The notes: generated by a model not told the origin, from the letters alone. Positions 11,951 to 23,206 are shown, numbered from the stretch's first letter. The stretch is 64,000 bases of DNA from Hippopus hippopus (GCA_946811185.2 OX328104.1:46050505-46114504), one strand, 5' to 3'. Made by a program: numbers and translations.

Positions 11951-12138
11951 TTTACCAATAACCAATTAATCCAGGATTTTCAACGACCTGGAGTGAGGAA
12001 GAGGGGCTTCTGAAAACATCGATGGAAAAAGGAGCAAAAACTGGTTACTAGCATTTTCTCCTTTTCCGCACACTATTTTCTACTGAATTTGCTTTCAATT
12101 TGAACAACTCAAAGACTCTATTGTTTGGTGAAGAGTAA
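11951..12138 (+). mobile_element. MITE-C, diverged
   Basis: The palindrome is decayed (GGAGCAAAAACTGGTTACTAG). The TTGTTTGGTGAAGAGT right end remains. Confidence 0.55.
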
Positions 12139-12218
12139 AGGCAGGTGCTTGCCTAGTACAGCTGCATTTTACCGTATTCACGCTTTCATTGCATATGCTT
12201 AATTAAAAAAGGCATGGT

Positions 12219-12360
12219 TGAGCCATGCTCTGTGAAAAAGGTGCTTAATGCGTTTGCAAAAAGTTTCGACCAAGGTCGGCGCAGGCTGACCTGTGTTGAA
12301 AATGTTTTGCTGGTGATAAATTTTCTGCATGTCAAAGGAGCAGTCTCCCTCTGTCCGTGC
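12219..12360 (+). mobile_element. MITE-A, left part
   Basis: TGAGCCATGCTCTGTGAAAA through TTTTCTGCATGTCAAAGGA; the right end is missing. It is followed by MITE-D at 12405. Confidence 0.65.
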
Positions 12361-12404
12361 TTATAAAACTCGAGTCTATACTCAACTGAGTCTGTGCTCA
12401 AAAA

Positions 12405-12573
12405 CGCGACGGACTCAAGGACCTTTTGTGGACATTGTAGATTAAGATCAGACTGCACAGAACGTGCAGTCTGATCTTAGATCTACACGGTCCGACAAGG
12501 ACATGTTTTCCTACAATGAAACATCTTTGAAATTGCAACATTTCGGTTTTTACTATCTCCTTGAAAGTTTTAT
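12405..12573 (+). mobile_element. MITE-D
   Basis: GGACTCAAGGACCTTTTG, then the palindrome GATCAGACTGCACAGAACG and its complement. The right end is joined directly to the TTAACCC start of MITE-C at 12574. Confidence 0.7.
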
Positions 12574-12799
12574 TTAACCCTTTACCACACAATCCCGACT
12601 TTTAACGCCCGTGGGCAAGAAGCATTTTGAAAACATTGTGGGAAAAGGAGAAAATGCTGGTAACCAGCATTTTCTCCTTTTCCCACAATGTTTTCTACCC
12701 TATCAAGACAAATTGAACCTTTTGAGCCAATCAAATTATCGTCTGCAAAGGCTTTCAATTTTGACAAGTCTGTGATTTTGTCATGTGGTAAGGAGTTAA
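12574..12799 (+). mobile_element. MITE-C, complete
   Basis: TTAACCCTTTACCACAC and TGGTAAGGAGTTAA ends flank a perfect palindrome centred near 12662 (GAAAATGCTGGTAACCAGCA). It is one of the best-preserved copies. Confidence 0.8.
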
Positions 12800-12949
12800 C
12801 TTATTTAGCAGGATAAGGATTAAAAGACAGAGCAAAAAAAAAAAAAAGCGCTAAAGTTCAGAAGTTATTCCATAAGGTTTCTATAAAATGGCATTTACAC
12901 AACTTTGAAATTGCATGTTCAGCTGAGTCAAGCACGAAAATAAGTTTTA

Positions 12950-13091
12950 TAAGGATTGACCCTTATGGTTCAGTCGGATATAATACAAAAATAGATTTCA
13001 TGGACCCATTATACTGTGATGTCTTGTTTGGTACCAGGCATCACGGGGATGCATTAAAAATTCAAAACCCCTTTTCCCAGAGCATGTTTCA
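12950..13091 (+). mobile_element. MITE-A, right half
   Basis: TTTCATGGACCCATTATAC, GCATCACGGGGATGCATTAA and CCCCTTTTCCCAGAGCATG; the left half is absent. Confidence 0.55.
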
Positions 13092-13197
13092 TATGTATTA
13101 GACTCTGAAAGATTTCAAACTTTATTAGGGTCGAAGGGACATTTGTTCTGACCGTCGTGAAATAGCTGGAAAGTTGTTGAAATCTTTGTGAAAAACC

Positions 13198-13505
13198 GAG
13201 CCCGATCGCGCAGTCGGTAGCAATCATGACTTGAGACTTGGGGGTTGCTGGTTTGAATCCTCAGTTGGGCTAGTTTCTTTCCGATGATTGATGATATTCA
13301 TTGCCACAGGATTCATTGCTCTCTCACCGCTGATCATTGTTTTGACAACGGTTACGTGGAAAAGCAGCCAGTGACTTGAGAAGAACATTGTGGGAAGGAC
13401 TGTAAAAGAAACTCCGGTAAAGTGATGGATAGGTGCGCTGGCCGCCGCGATATCACTGAAAAAAAAAAAATGTTTAAAACGGCATTTAATACCATCCAAA
13501 CAAAA
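13198..13505 (+). mobile_element. SINE-F, tRNA-derived
   Basis: The head GCCCGATCGCGCAGTCGGTA (A-box-like) and GCTGGTTTGAATCC (B-box) look like RNA polymerase III promoter boxes. The body CGATGATTGATGATATTCAT, CTCTCACCGCTGATCATTG and GGCCGCCGCGATATCACTGA is shared with copies at 14.6, 44.4 and 51.2 kb. It ends in an A-rich tail. Confidence 0.75.
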
Positions 13506-13713
13506 ATACCTCGAGATGAAAATGTGAGGTAAATTTGTAAGTTTAAAAGGCTTTGTCTGTAGAAATATCTTTCATTTTCATCACAAATTGAAAATGAAAA
13601 AAAAAAAAAGAACATTAAAGTGCAATAAAATCGTAATTAGATTCCTCTGAAATAGCTGTCATTTTTCTCCTCATTATATTTGCTCAAGGAAACATGAAAG
13701 AATAATAAATGAT

Positions 13714-13975
13714 TAAGCCATGCTCTATGAAATGGTGTTTAATGCACCTACAAAAAGTATCGATCCAGGTCGCCCTCTGCAGTCCCTGCAGGCTAACCTG
13801 GGTCAAAACTTTCCGCTATTGGTCAATTTTCTGTATGCCAAAGGACCATTTTACCACAGTTTACCACGTGATTCAGTTTGTTGTCAGACAAATTAATTTT
13901 ATAAATAAAAAATTACTTGTGTGTGATGCTTTGCTTGGATCCCGGAGGTGCGTGAAATCCCCTTTTCCAGACCGC
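13714..13975 (+). mobile_element. MITE-A
   Basis: TAAGCCATGCTCTATGAAAT to CCCCTTTTCCAGACCG. The palindrome is mutated to CTGCAGTCCCTGCAG. Confidence 0.65.
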
Positions 13976-14285
13976 CACCCTTAAACCTGTGAACATTTTA
14001 CGTACTCGTATATATCTTATCCACTTAACACTGCTGGTGTTTTCCTGACCACATCCAAAATCAGAAAGACGGCAATGACGGATGAATCTGACTGACCTTT
14101 GAGGAAAAACTCTTTGTCCATTTGCCAAACTGTTGTCATATAGCGTATTTCTTTTTGATGTTTTCATTGAAGAAATCTTGTGTTTCCCTTTTGTTATGGT
14201 TATTTATCATAGACTCAATATTGATAGTTTCTCGTTAATTTGGACTCGATGGCGATGCCAGGTTTGGCGTCATGAAATATAGGAA

Positions 14286-14497
14286 ATTAATCCTTAGGCT
14301 GCTCAGCGCGACTCAAGGACCTTTTGCGGACAGTGTAGATCAAGATCAGACTGCACAGAACGTGCAGTCTGATCTTGATCTACACTGTCCGATAAGTAAA
14401 TATTCTTCCCGAAAAAAATGACTTTGAAATCGCAACATTTGGGTATTTACTTTCGGCTTAAAAATTCCATGTAACTTGCTTAGCAGGTTAAGAGTTA
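14286..14497 (+). mobile_element. MITE-D, complete
   Basis: TTAATCCTTAGGCTGCTCAG start, perfect GATCAGACTGCACAGAACG palindrome, and TTAGCAGGTTAAGAGTTAA end. Confidence 0.75.
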
Positions 14498-14640
14498 AGA
14501 ATCGGAAACACGCCGATAACTATCTAACGTTAAAAGCTGGGCGTCATGGACAACAGTACATGAAGAGTAAAAAGTGCATAACAGTACTCGTTGACAAAAG
14601 TACTGAATAAATCTTGCAGACATTTTCATTTTAGAAATAA

Positions 14641-14945
14641 GTTGATTGATTGATTGTATGGTGTTTAACGCCGTTTTCAACACTGTTTCAGTTATATCGC
14701 GGCGGCCAGTGCACCTATCCATGCTTTCCTGGAGTTTCTTTTACTAGTACTCCGCACAATATTCTTTCCAAGCCACTGGATGCTTTCCCACATAACCATC
14801 GTCGAAACAACGATCATCGGTTAGAAAGGAATGAATCCTATCGCAATCAATATCATCTATCCTGGGAAAGAAATTGGTCGAGCCGGAGATCGTACCAGCG
14901 ACCCCTGTTCTTGAGTCCTGTACGCTACCAACTACACTACCGGTG
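14641..14945 (-). mobile_element. SINE-F, inverted copy
   Basis: The tail GTTGATTGATTGATTG lies at the left. The B-box complement (GATCGTACCAGCGACC) and A-box complement (TACGCTACCAACTACACTAC) lie at the right. Full length. Confidence 0.75.
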
Positions 14946-14987
14946 TCCAGCGTTAAAAATAAGACCCATGTATTAATTGCAATCTAA

Positions 14988-15126
14988 AGGTAGCTCTTTT
15001 CAAGAATGACCCAGCAAAGCGGATAGTGTAGATTAAAGGTCAGACGGCACGCTTTGTGCAGTCTGATCTTGATTTACACTGGCCACAGAGGCCACTAAAG
15101 TTGTGGAAGGTGCTTTTAGGGTTAAA
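14988..15126. mobile_element. MITE-D variant
   Basis: Core AGGTCAGACGGCACGC and GTGCAGTCTGATCTTG with TTTACACTGGCCACAGAGGC, as in the cluster near 42 kb. It ends GGGTTAAAG. Confidence 0.5.
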
Positions 15127-15231
15127 GTAGTTGTATTTTAATATGACATGATTTTTTCCCCTATTAAATCAAATAAAAAGACCCTCCATTTTAACTGCGC
15201 TAAATTGTGAAAAAAAATCAACTGTTTTAGC

Positions 15232-15320
15232 TTTTTTACCGCCACTGGCAAAAGGCTTTTGTAGACGGCATAGATCAAAATCAGGCTGCACAGAACGTGT
15301 AGAAAGAGATCGAATTTACA
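15232..15320. mobile_element. MITE-D fragment
   Basis: GCATAGATCAAAATCAGGC with a degraded right palindrome arm. Confidence 0.45.
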
Positions 15321-15359
15321 TCCTACTTGGCACTGAATATAATAATTTATCTGTTTTCA

Positions 15360-15553
15360 AAGATACATCTGTATTCGTTTTCAGCCAGTTTTCAGCCAGT
15401 CTTTAACCCATTCCATCCTTATTTCATGAAACTATAATCATTCTTGTATCTTCATGCCAAATGTTGCCCCTAATGGCTGCAAGACTGCATAGATTACGAC
15501 GGATAGAAAATGCATTTCATGTTTTAGAGCAATCGCTGTTGTCGTTTCCAGTT
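15360..15553 (-). mobile_element. MITE-E, partial, inverted
   Basis: AAAGATACATCTGTATTCG, then CTTCATGCCAAATGTTGCC and GATAGAAAATGCATTTCA, the complement of the copy at 10.4 kb. The far end is lost where MITE-C begins. Confidence 0.55.
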
Positions 15554-15625
15554 TTAATTCTTTACCAAACGACAAAAATTTAGCCTTATCTAAATTGAAA
15601 ACATTTGCAGACGACAAGTTCAGTG
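15554..15625 (-). mobile_element. MITE-C end fragment
   Basis: TTAATTCTTTACCAAACGAC through GCAGACGACAAGTTCAGTG, broken by the MITE-A that follows. Confidence 0.55.
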
Positions 15626-15804
15626 AAATCCACTTTATCTCACAACCGACTGAGTGATGAGGTAGACTGGTACTTTGACATGCAGAAGATTGACTGATAG
15701 CGAAAAGTCTCGGCCCAGGTCAGCCTGCGCGGACTGCGCAGGCTGACCTGGGTCGATTCTTTTTGCAGATGCAATAAGCCCCCCTCTTCACAGAGCATGG
15801 CTCA
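15626..15804 (-). mobile_element. MITE-A, truncated
   Basis: Perfect palindrome GGTCAGCCTGCGCGGACTGC... near 15716-15752, right end GAGCATGGCTCA. Confidence 0.7.
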
Positions 15805-16144
15805 AATAGAATAACCAGTTAGTTTTGATAGAAATGCAAAGCTTTAAGCTTGTTATAGTGAATCGGATCCATTTAAGTACAGAATTTCTATCACCATTCG
15901 TATCTATGTGAGATTAATGGTCATCAAAATTGAGCCAATCATGTGCTGTCTTGTAATTGATATAGTGCGACCAAAGGCACGATACTCCCTAATACATTCA
16001 TATAAATTCATAAAGATGGTATCACACTATCCCCCAAATTGGTAACATTGTTTCAGCTCTAATCCAAAAGTGTAATGAACCATTAACCTTTATTTTGCTG
16101 AATTTAGTCTTGAGCTAACTACGAAGCTTAGACTTGGCCATATT

Positions 16145-16353
16145 TAGCCCCTATCCTGCTAAAAGATTTAAATAAAACTTTCAAGCCGATAGTAAAAACC
16201 CGCATAATGTTATTTCAAACTTACATTTTGAGTAAAATATATCCTTATCGGACAGTGGAGATTCAAGATCAGACTGCACGTTCTGTACAGTCTGATCTTG
16301 ACCTACACTTTCTGCAAAAGGTCAGTGAATCGCGCTTAGCAGCTTAAGGCTTA
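16145..16353 (-). mobile_element. MITE-D
   Basis: AAAACTTTCAAGCCGATAGT on the left, core GATCAGACTGCACGTTCTGT, right end CTTAGCAGCTTAAGGCTTAA. Confidence 0.7.
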
Positions 16354-16436
16354 AAGCATTTGCAGACGATAAATCAAATGCAGTTAAAACGATAGGAATT
16401 TACCATTGAAACTGAAGAAAATATTGTTGATAAAGC

Positions 16437-16745
16437 CCCTGTCACACTACACGGCGTTTCCACTGCGTTTGCACGGCGTTATTTAATTTCCCGGAGGGAC
16501 ATGAGATCACAGGAAAAATTCGCTATTTTTCGCGAAGACGGAAATGTCACGGCGTTCTCATCACGCCCAAGGAGCTCCTATGGCGCGTTATCACGTTCCT
16601 ACGGAGTTCTTCTTGGCGATTCTCTGCACTCTCACAGCGCTTCCGCTGCGTGCTCTGCGCTTTCACGGTGCTCATACTGCGTGCACTGGGCGTTCACGGC
16701 ATTCTCAAGGCGCTCACACTACGCTGACGGCGTGTTCTTGAAAAT
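16437..16745. repeat. CGGCGTT/GCGTT-rich element
   Basis: It opens CCCTGTCACACTACACGGCG and repeats CGGCGTT, GCGTT and TCACGGC words throughout. The overlapping open frames here (16501-16752 and 16544-16741) are composition artefacts. The motif style resembles the MULE terminal repeats at 57.6 kb and the element at 35.8 kb. Confidence 0.45.
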
Positions 16746-16817
16746 CGTTTGAATTACCTCTGAAAAGAATTGTATACATTTACTCACCAATTGTTTCTTT
16801 GCTATGGTCTTGAAAAG

Positions 16818-16899
16818 TCATTTAGGCCACGTTTAATTTGTCGCCTGCAAATGCTTTCAGTTGAGACTAGTCTAGTATTATGTCATTTGGTAAAGAGTT
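16818..16899 (+). mobile_element. MITE-C right-end fragment
   Basis: AATTTGTCGCCTGCAAATGC to TGTCATTTGGTAAAGAGTT. Confidence 0.55.
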
Positions 16900-17115
16900 G
16901 ACACCGCTTTCAACATTATTTCAGTAAAATCACGGCCACAGCTGATCTATTCATATGTGTCTTTGGTTTCACCTGTACTAGACTTTGGCTCTGAAGTTCC
17001 TACCTACAGACAGTCACGCCAAAAAAAAAAACCAGATCTTCGGACGAGGACCGATCCTGGGACATTCCAATTGCGAGTCCTAGGCCATGAACACTGAGCC
17101 ACAGGAAACCCCGTA
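16900..17115 (-). mobile_element. degenerate tRNA-derived SINE
   Basis: The left part (GCTTTCAACATTATTTCAG, CACGGCCACAGCTGATCTATTC) matches the SINE-F tail region in complement. The right part holds a weak complement of A- and B-box-like words (GGACCGATCCTGGG, ATGAACACTGAGCCA). Probably mosaic. Confidence 0.4.
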
Positions 17116-17616
17116 TCTTTTTTTTTATATAGATTACTGCATGCGAATGCCAAAGCTCTGCTGCATTTGCTTGACTTTTAGTGAGAATTCTAAGTCGATT
17201 AAGAGGCATGACTGTGTCAAAAATACTTTGATGGTTACCTACCCTTGTTGTATGGGTTCCTCTGTTGATAGTTAAGTTCTTGCCAAAGTTTGACAATACA
17301 TCGTCGTCTTCTTCGAAAACAGCCGAGGTAAAAAGAAAATATTATCTATATTATCTTCTTGTCATGAAAGACCTTGTTTCAAAATTTCATCCTTAAATGT
17401 GTGCACCTAACATTAGATATGCCGCACGAAAAGTTCAGCTGTACGTAAAATTACCGGAAGCGAAAATACAACTAAATTAATGCCAAAGAATTCCGTCGAT
17501 AGATGGCTTTTAAGGAAATCAGAGTTTGAAGCTAATACAATTGTCGGGACAAAAGTAGATTTTCATGGCAAGAAATTTGCCCTATGTCTCTTACGTAAAA
17601 TATTAGTCATTTTCTG
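17116..17616. other. unassigned sequence
   Basis: AT-rich, no recognised gene or repeat. Confidence 0.4.
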
Positions 17617-17712
17617 GTTAACCCTTTTAGCGACGACGGCGAAAACGGGGGCTTTTTGCGAGCAGCATAGATCAGGATCTGACTGCATAGAACCTGCAGT
17701 CCGATCTTGAAT
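17617..17712 (+). mobile_element. MITE-D fragment
   Basis: TTAACCCTTTTAGCGACGAC start and CATAGATCAGGATCTGACTG core. Confidence 0.5.
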
Positions 17713-17803
17713 CACTTCTCTCCTATTGTTTAGTCAATCTTCCAAGATAACAAACTGTCCGACTTTCAGTGGATTGCATTTTTCGGCCGGCGAAAGAGCT
17801 TGA

Positions 17804-17850
17804 GGAGCTTTGCTCTGTAAAAAAGGGGCTTAATACATCTACAAAAAAGC
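17804..17850 (+). mobile_element. MITE-A end fragment
   Basis: GAGCTTTGCTCTGTAAAAAA and GGGGCTTAATACATCTAC. Confidence 0.45.
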
Positions 17851-18076
17851 AAGTTTAGAACTTGACGAAAAGTGCATGAAATAAGACGGGAAAACTATTC
17901 AAAAAGAAGTTGCTCATTTTTGCTTAATTTCTCCGTTTATCACATTTTTTTCAAATCTCTCCGTGATTTCAGTCTGATGCATCTTTATGGAGGGTTCATG
18001 TTTTCAGAAATGTCTTTTCTTACACGAAATGCAATTTATTCATCCTTCCATCACCATAACCAACCAAGGTAGATTT

Positions 18077-18116
18077 TAACCCTTTACCATTCAATCTTGA
18101 CTTTTAACGAATCATC
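18077..18116 (+). mobile_element. MITE-C left-end fragment
   Basis: TTAACCCTTTACCATTCAAT and TTGACTTTTAACGA only. Confidence 0.5.
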
Positions 18117-18362
18117 TCGGAGATGATTTTTGAACGCTTTCCTCTGTATAATGTTGGATATCAAATCCCTTGGTTTTAAGCATAGTATAACTACCCTCAG
18201 CATGCTGCGAGTACTGCTATGTGTTGAAGGAGGCAATGATATGGAGGCCTTTACATAAGTTGTAAAACTTTTTCCACTCTATATTCAGAAAGTTTGGAAC
18301 AAAAGGCCCTTCCCAACGAGAAAAGAAATGAAGTATTTTATACGGTAACATGTTTTAAATTG

Positions 18363-18555
18363 CTGAAGAAGAAGAAGGCTTTTGAAAACATGGGAAAAGG
18401 AGAAAATGCTGGTAACCAACATTTTCTCCTTTTCCCACAATGTTTTTTTACCCTACCAAATACAGAAATCAGCATTTGCACTACTTTTAATCTGTTGTCT
18501 GCAGATGCTCTCAATTAAGCCCAGACCTGAATTTTGTCGTTTAATAAAGAGTTTA
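18363..18555 (+). mobile_element. MITE-C
   Basis: GAAGAAGGCTTTTGAAAACA, palindrome GGTAACCAACATTTTCTCC, right end TTTTGTCGTTTAATAAAGAG. Confidence 0.65.
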
Positions 18556-18668
18556 AATCAAGATAATACTGCACAAAAAATACTGTCTGAGTTGATCAAC
18601 ACGTTCCCATTCTCCATGGTAAACTATGAAAAGGTTTTTCTTTTTATTTACTTTGAAAAAGTATTTAG

Positions 18669-18890
18669 GCCTAACCTTAACCTGCTAAATAAGTAAAAAG
18701 AAACTTTCCAACCAATAGTAAAAATCCAAATATTACCAGATTTGTACTTCAATTTTTTTTTTTTTTTTTTTTTTTGGGGGGGGGGAATATGTCCCAATTG
18801 GAATGTGTAGATCCAAAATCAGACTGGACGTTCTCTGCAGTCTAATCTTGATCTTCAATGTCCGCAAAAGGTTATTGAGTAATAAGTAAA
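18669..18890 (-). mobile_element. MITE-D with poly-T/poly-G insertion
   Basis: CCTTAACCTGCTAAATAAGT start, core AAATCAGACTGGACGTTCTC. An internal run of more than 20 T followed by 11 G lies at about 18751-18786. Confidence 0.6.
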
Positions 18891-19059
18891 GCTCAAAAGA
18901 TGGTGTTTGTCTTTGGAAGGGTAAAATACATTATGTAAAAGGAGAAAATGCGGGTAACAATACTTGTAATTTCTAGGTGAGATATCACCGTGGCTCCTGT
19001 GTTTGTTTTGGTGTTTGACAAACATTGCGTAGGCGAGTACATCTATTCATCCCTGGCTC

Positions 19060-19234
19060 CGTATCCACCAAGTTCACCAACCATTCTCGTATTTTAAAGT
19101 AACACGAGTTCTGATTGGCTTAACCAAATGGTTTAGCCGATCAGAAGATGTGTTACCTCCAAATTTAGAAAATCTGGCGAATAAGACTAGAATGAAATTC
19201 AATGTTCTTAAGAACGGTTGGTGAGCACAGGCCC
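19060..19234 (+). mobile_element. MITE-P (palindromic)
   Basis: TTCACCAACCATTCTCGT at the left and AAGAACGGTTGGTGAGCAC at the right. The centre is GTTCTGATTGGCTTAACCA paired with GGTTTAGCCGATCAGAAG. Confidence 0.65.
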
Positions 19235-19439
19235 TGTTTCCTTTTTACGCAAAACTTTCTCTCGAAGATATTGGCTGCTTTTCCAATGTAAAGCGGTGAT
19301 ACATGTGATACATTAACGAATTCTGTCGCATTTTCTATTTATTACTATCGGAAGAACTTCAGCCACGTTGAAAATCTTAACTTTCCAGCCCCGGAGTAGG
19401 CCTATAGATCTAGTCTTTTTTTTGCAACTAAACCACCCA

Positions 19440-20480
19440 GAGCTGGCTCCGCTTGCCGAGCGAACTATGATGACTTATCTCGGGACCCTGCACGAGCTGT
19501 TTAGACTTGACTCGGCTTGAGCTAACCGGGCCTGATTCGGCTTCCTGAACGAGCTACTAGTATCATGACTTGGTTTGAATCCCTGAGAGAAATAGACTTT
19601 GCTTAGCTTCCAGAAAGAGCTAACGGGGTATGGCTTTGCTTCCTGAATAAGCTTTCATATTGACTTGGATCATTGAACACCAAAATAGGACTTGGCTCGG
19701 CTTTCCCGAACGAGCTAACGAAAACTGGCTCGGCTTCCTAAACAAGACGATGGCAAATGACCCAGGGCACCTATCTGTGCTTATTAAATGAGTTATAGGT
19801 ACCTAGCTAGGCTTCCTGATCGAGCGTACAAGACCTGGCTCGACTTCTAAAATACGCCAAGGAACTTGGTACGCCTTCCTGGACCTGATTTGCTTTTCTG
19901 AACGAGCGAACGGAACCTGCGGATTTTTTGGCCGAGCTAATTTAATGGGACATGGCTCTGCTTTCTGAACGAGCGAACAAGATCTGGCTCGGCTTTCTTA
20001 AATTGCCAACGGGACCTTGCTCGGCTCTCTGAATGAGCCAACACAGCCTGGTTCGGCTTTCTGATGAGCTAACAGGAACTGCCTAAGCGCCTTGAACGAG
20101 CATGCAAGACCAGGCTAGACTTCTGGAACGTGGCAATGAATTTTCAAGATTAGTCTGCCTGAACAAGCTAACAGGACCTGGTACGGTTTTGTGAACGAGC
20201 AAACGGGACCTGGCTCAACTTCTTGAACGAGCTTATGGGAACCTTGCTCGGCTTTCTTAACGAGCGAAAGGACTTAGATGGACTTGGTTTGGCTTCTTAA
20301 AAAAACGGGACCCGGCTAGGCTCTGAACGAGCTGGCGGGACCTTGCCCTGCCTTCTGAGTGAGCTTACTGGACCTGGCTCGACTGTTTGAGCAAACAGAC
20401 AGACGTGGCTCGGCTCTCTGATTGAGCCAACGGGACCGACCTGGCTCCGCTTTCTGAACGAACAGACGAAACTTGATTAA
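19440..20480. repeat. degenerate tandem array of GAACGAGCTAACGGGACCTGG
   Basis: The words CTGAACGAGC, TAACGGGACC and TGGCTCGGCTT recur about twenty-five times at irregular 30-65 bp spacing. Both strands give short open frames (for example 20316-20664 minus) that are repeats of RAEPGRS-like words. It looks like an old minisatellite. Confidence 0.7.
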
Positions 20481-20665
20481 CGGTGCTTGAATCGGTTTCC
20501 TGATAGGATCGAGATTTGGCCACTCTTTTTTTTTTTGATAAAGTAGGCCTATTGGCATTATTTCTAGTATGAAGTGTTGGCTTACTGTTCAGTGTGTTCA
20601 ACGCTCTTTGCCAGACGGCTAAAATTTCAGTCTCTCCCGAAATGAAAGCATTAAGGCGCAACAAT

Positions 20666-20801
20666 GTGTCTTTAAAGGGACAAAAAACATCACTGAAAAA
20701 AGAGATTGCTGGTCACCAGCGTTTTCTCCATTTTCTACAATGTTTTCAAATGCCTTTTCTTCATGGTCGTTAAAATACGGGCTTGTTTGTTGAAGGGTTA
20801 A
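20666..20801 (-). mobile_element. MITE-C, partial
   Basis: GATTGCTGGTCACCAGCG palindrome, CTTCATGGTCGTTAAAATAC, TTGAAGGGTTAA end. Confidence 0.55.
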
Positions 20802-21151
20802 TTCATTCCTGTGGATTTGATATTTGGCAACAACCTGAAAATTCCTCGAGACATTTGTCATTTTGTATCCAAGGTTCATCGGTAAACAATCAAGGTTAGA
20901 TAAAGGTCAACTCACTATTGTAACAATACAACTTTTTACGTCCCTGCAGAAGACAACAATATTAATGGAAACATTGTGGGAAAAGGAGCAGTTGAGACTT
21001 ATTTCTTCTTCACCGCATTTTTAAATACTATTTGAAAAGAGTCTATGACATATTCTTGATACATTTACGTTGGTGTTACCTGTAATTTGGTTTCGGAAGT
21101 TCTCAAAGTAATCTATACAGAAAGGGGTTTACCCTGATGGCGCCAAATATT

Positions 21152-21418
21152 TGAGCCATGCTCTGTGAAAACGAGCGATTATGTATCTACAAAAAAAATA
21201 TCGACTCAGGTCAGCCTGCGCAGTCCACGCAGGCTGACATGTTTCGAAACTCTTTGCTGATGCTAAATTTTCTGCATTTCAAAGCACCATTCTATCTTAT
21301 AATTCAGTTGGCTTTTAGACTAATTGGATAGTATGGATCCATGATGTATGTGGTAACTTGCTTCTTATAATGCATCACGAAGATCTAATAAACCTTCTTT
21401 TGCCAGGCTATGGCTCAT
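21152..21418 (+). mobile_element. MITE-A, full length
   Basis: TGAGCCATGCTCTGTGAAAA to GGCTATGGCTCA. Palindrome CAGCCTGCGCAGTCCACGCA plus complement near 21215-21240. Confidence 0.75.
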
Positions 21419-21519
21419 TTGTGATGTAGACTGTTCGCTTGTACAAAAGGTCCAGTGTTTTTTTTCGCAAAAATGGATCTGAAAAATTACAGAAGAAAGA
21501 CCCAAAATCAAACTGCATG

Positions 21520-21703
21520 TTAACCCTTAGGCTGCTAAGCGTGACTACAGGACCTTTGGCGGACAGTGTAGATTCAGATCAGACTGCACAAAACGTGCAG
21601 TCTGATCTTTGACTACACTGTCCGATAAGGAGGTTTACTTTTCCTCCAAAAATATCTCTGCAATAGGAGCATTTGAATTTTCACTATTGGCTTGACAGTT
21701 ACA
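21520..21703 (+). mobile_element. MITE-D, complete
   Basis: TTAACCCTTAGGCTGCTAAG start, GATCAGACTGCACAAAACG palindrome. The right end merges into the TTAAC start of the next MITE-C. Confidence 0.75.
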
Positions 21704-21930
21704 TTAACTTTTTACCACACAACAAAACTTTAGACTTATATTACTTGCATTTGAAAACAATAAATTCATTGTAGCTCAATAAGATGTCTGACTCTGAAAA
21801 CAGGGGAAAAAATTGTGGAAAAAAAGAGAAAATGATGGTTACCAGCATTTTCTCCTTTTCCCACAATGATTTTCAAAAGGCTTTTCTGTCAGGGTCGTTA
21901 AAACTCGAGATTGTATGTTAAAGGGTTTAG
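21704..21930 (-). mobile_element. MITE-C, complete
   Basis: TTAACTTTTTACCACACAAC to GAGATTGTATGTTAAAGGG. The palindrome has AATGATGGTTACCAGCATT. Confidence 0.7.
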
Positions 21931-22252
21931 TGTGGTCTGAACTTGATCTACATTGTCCGCAAAAACCAACCCAAAAACGTGACACCGAAAGGGTAAAAGG
22001 TCAGACAAAAATACAAATGGAAGCTGGCCATATAAGCCACACACCTGACTGAGCAAGGCAATTTATTACCCAGATAACATTGAACGTTATACGAGTTGTG
22101 TGCAGTTGTTGTGTCTTCCGCTGATTGATTTGTTTGCATGATTTGTCGAGCCAAGCTTGTTTACTGGTTCGGAAATAAACACACTTCTTGGATTTCTCAA
22201 GTTAGAACTGCTGTTTGATGGTTAAAATGGCAACCCATCACTATTGCCTGTC

Positions 22253-22495
22253 CGTCCGGGTAGCTCAGTGGTTAGCGTACCTGACTCGTGACCTGGTGGC
22301 TCGGGTTCGATACCCTGTTGAGGCGTACTTTCTCTCCGGCGATTTTCGCCTCTCACCTCTGATATATGTGAGAAAAGTAATCATTTGCTTGGAAGGAAAG
22401 TTGTGTCAGCACTGGTGTGAGAAATCTAGGTGCACTGACCACCGTGATATAACCCAACTCGTTAAACTCCAATAGAAACAAACTATTACCTCGCA
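22253..22495 (+). mobile_element. SINE-G, tRNA-derived, full length
   Basis: The head CGGGTAGCTCAGTGGTTAGC (A box) and CTCGGGTTCGATACCC (B box) are excellent RNA polymerase III boxes. The body TTTCGCCTCTCACCTCTGAT and TTGCTTGGAAGGAAAGTTGT is shared with 28.9, 35.1 and 43.4 kb. No tRNA acceptor arm closes, so it is not a functional tRNA. Confidence 0.8.
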
Positions 22496-22725
22496 TTAAC
22501 TCTTTACCACATAATCCCGACTTTCAAGGACCCTGAAGAAGAAGGCGTTTGAAAACATTGTGTGAAAAGGATAAAATGTTCGTAACCAGCATTTTCTCCA
22601 TTTCCCACAATGCTTTCTATCTTTTCAGAGACAAATGTTTTCATTTGAGTCACATTGAATTTGTCGTCTGCCGATGCTTTGAATTTGAACCAATCTACCT
22701 TTTTTGTCGTTTGGTAAAGAGTTAA
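22496..22725 (+). mobile_element. MITE-C, complete
   Basis: TTAACTCTTTACCACATAAT to TCGTTTGGTAAAGAGTTAA. It starts exactly where SINE-G ends. Confidence 0.75.
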
Positions 22726-23008
22726 ATACAACAATATTCGTAGCAGACAATACATGCACATAGTTCTCTTCACGTTTTAGAGAGAAGCCTTCTCGGGCGG
22801 AATATGTTTACGAAGAAGCTTAAGATGTGGAATGTGCTATTTTGAAAGTTAAGTTCAAGCAAGCTTCTAAAGACTTTTCTGGGAAAAAAATCGCTTGTAA
22901 AAAGCAGTGACTCCATTCTTAGCAATGCTCTCCATGAAGCTTTAAAACGAATTGTTTCTTATCTACAACTTTCCGACATTTTGTACTTGGCTTCAGTTTT
23001 AATTCCAT

Positions 23009-23206
23009 TTAACCCTTTACCATACAATCTCGAGGTTTAACGTCATTGAAGAAGAGGGCGTTGGAAAAGATTGAAGGAAAGGATAAAATGCTACCAACCA
23101 ACATTTTTCCAGCAGAATCCTTCCATTTTAGCCTCATTTAATTTCTTGGCTGCAAATGCTTTAGTTTTGGACAAAGTCAAACCTTTTGTCTTTTGGTAAA
23201 GAATTA
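23009..23206 (+). mobile_element. MITE-C with degraded palindrome
   Basis: TTAACCCTTTACCATACAAT to TTTTGGTAAAGAATTAA. The right palindrome arm is largely lost. Confidence 0.65.

Noticed and set aside
16501..16752. Two overlapping plus frames with SRRSH repeats
   Set aside because: Both frames are kept open by CGGCGTT/TCACGGC repetition.
22253..22330. tRNA gene
   Set aside because: A and B boxes are excellent, but the acceptor and anticodon arms do not fold and the segment continues into a repeated SINE body seen four times.
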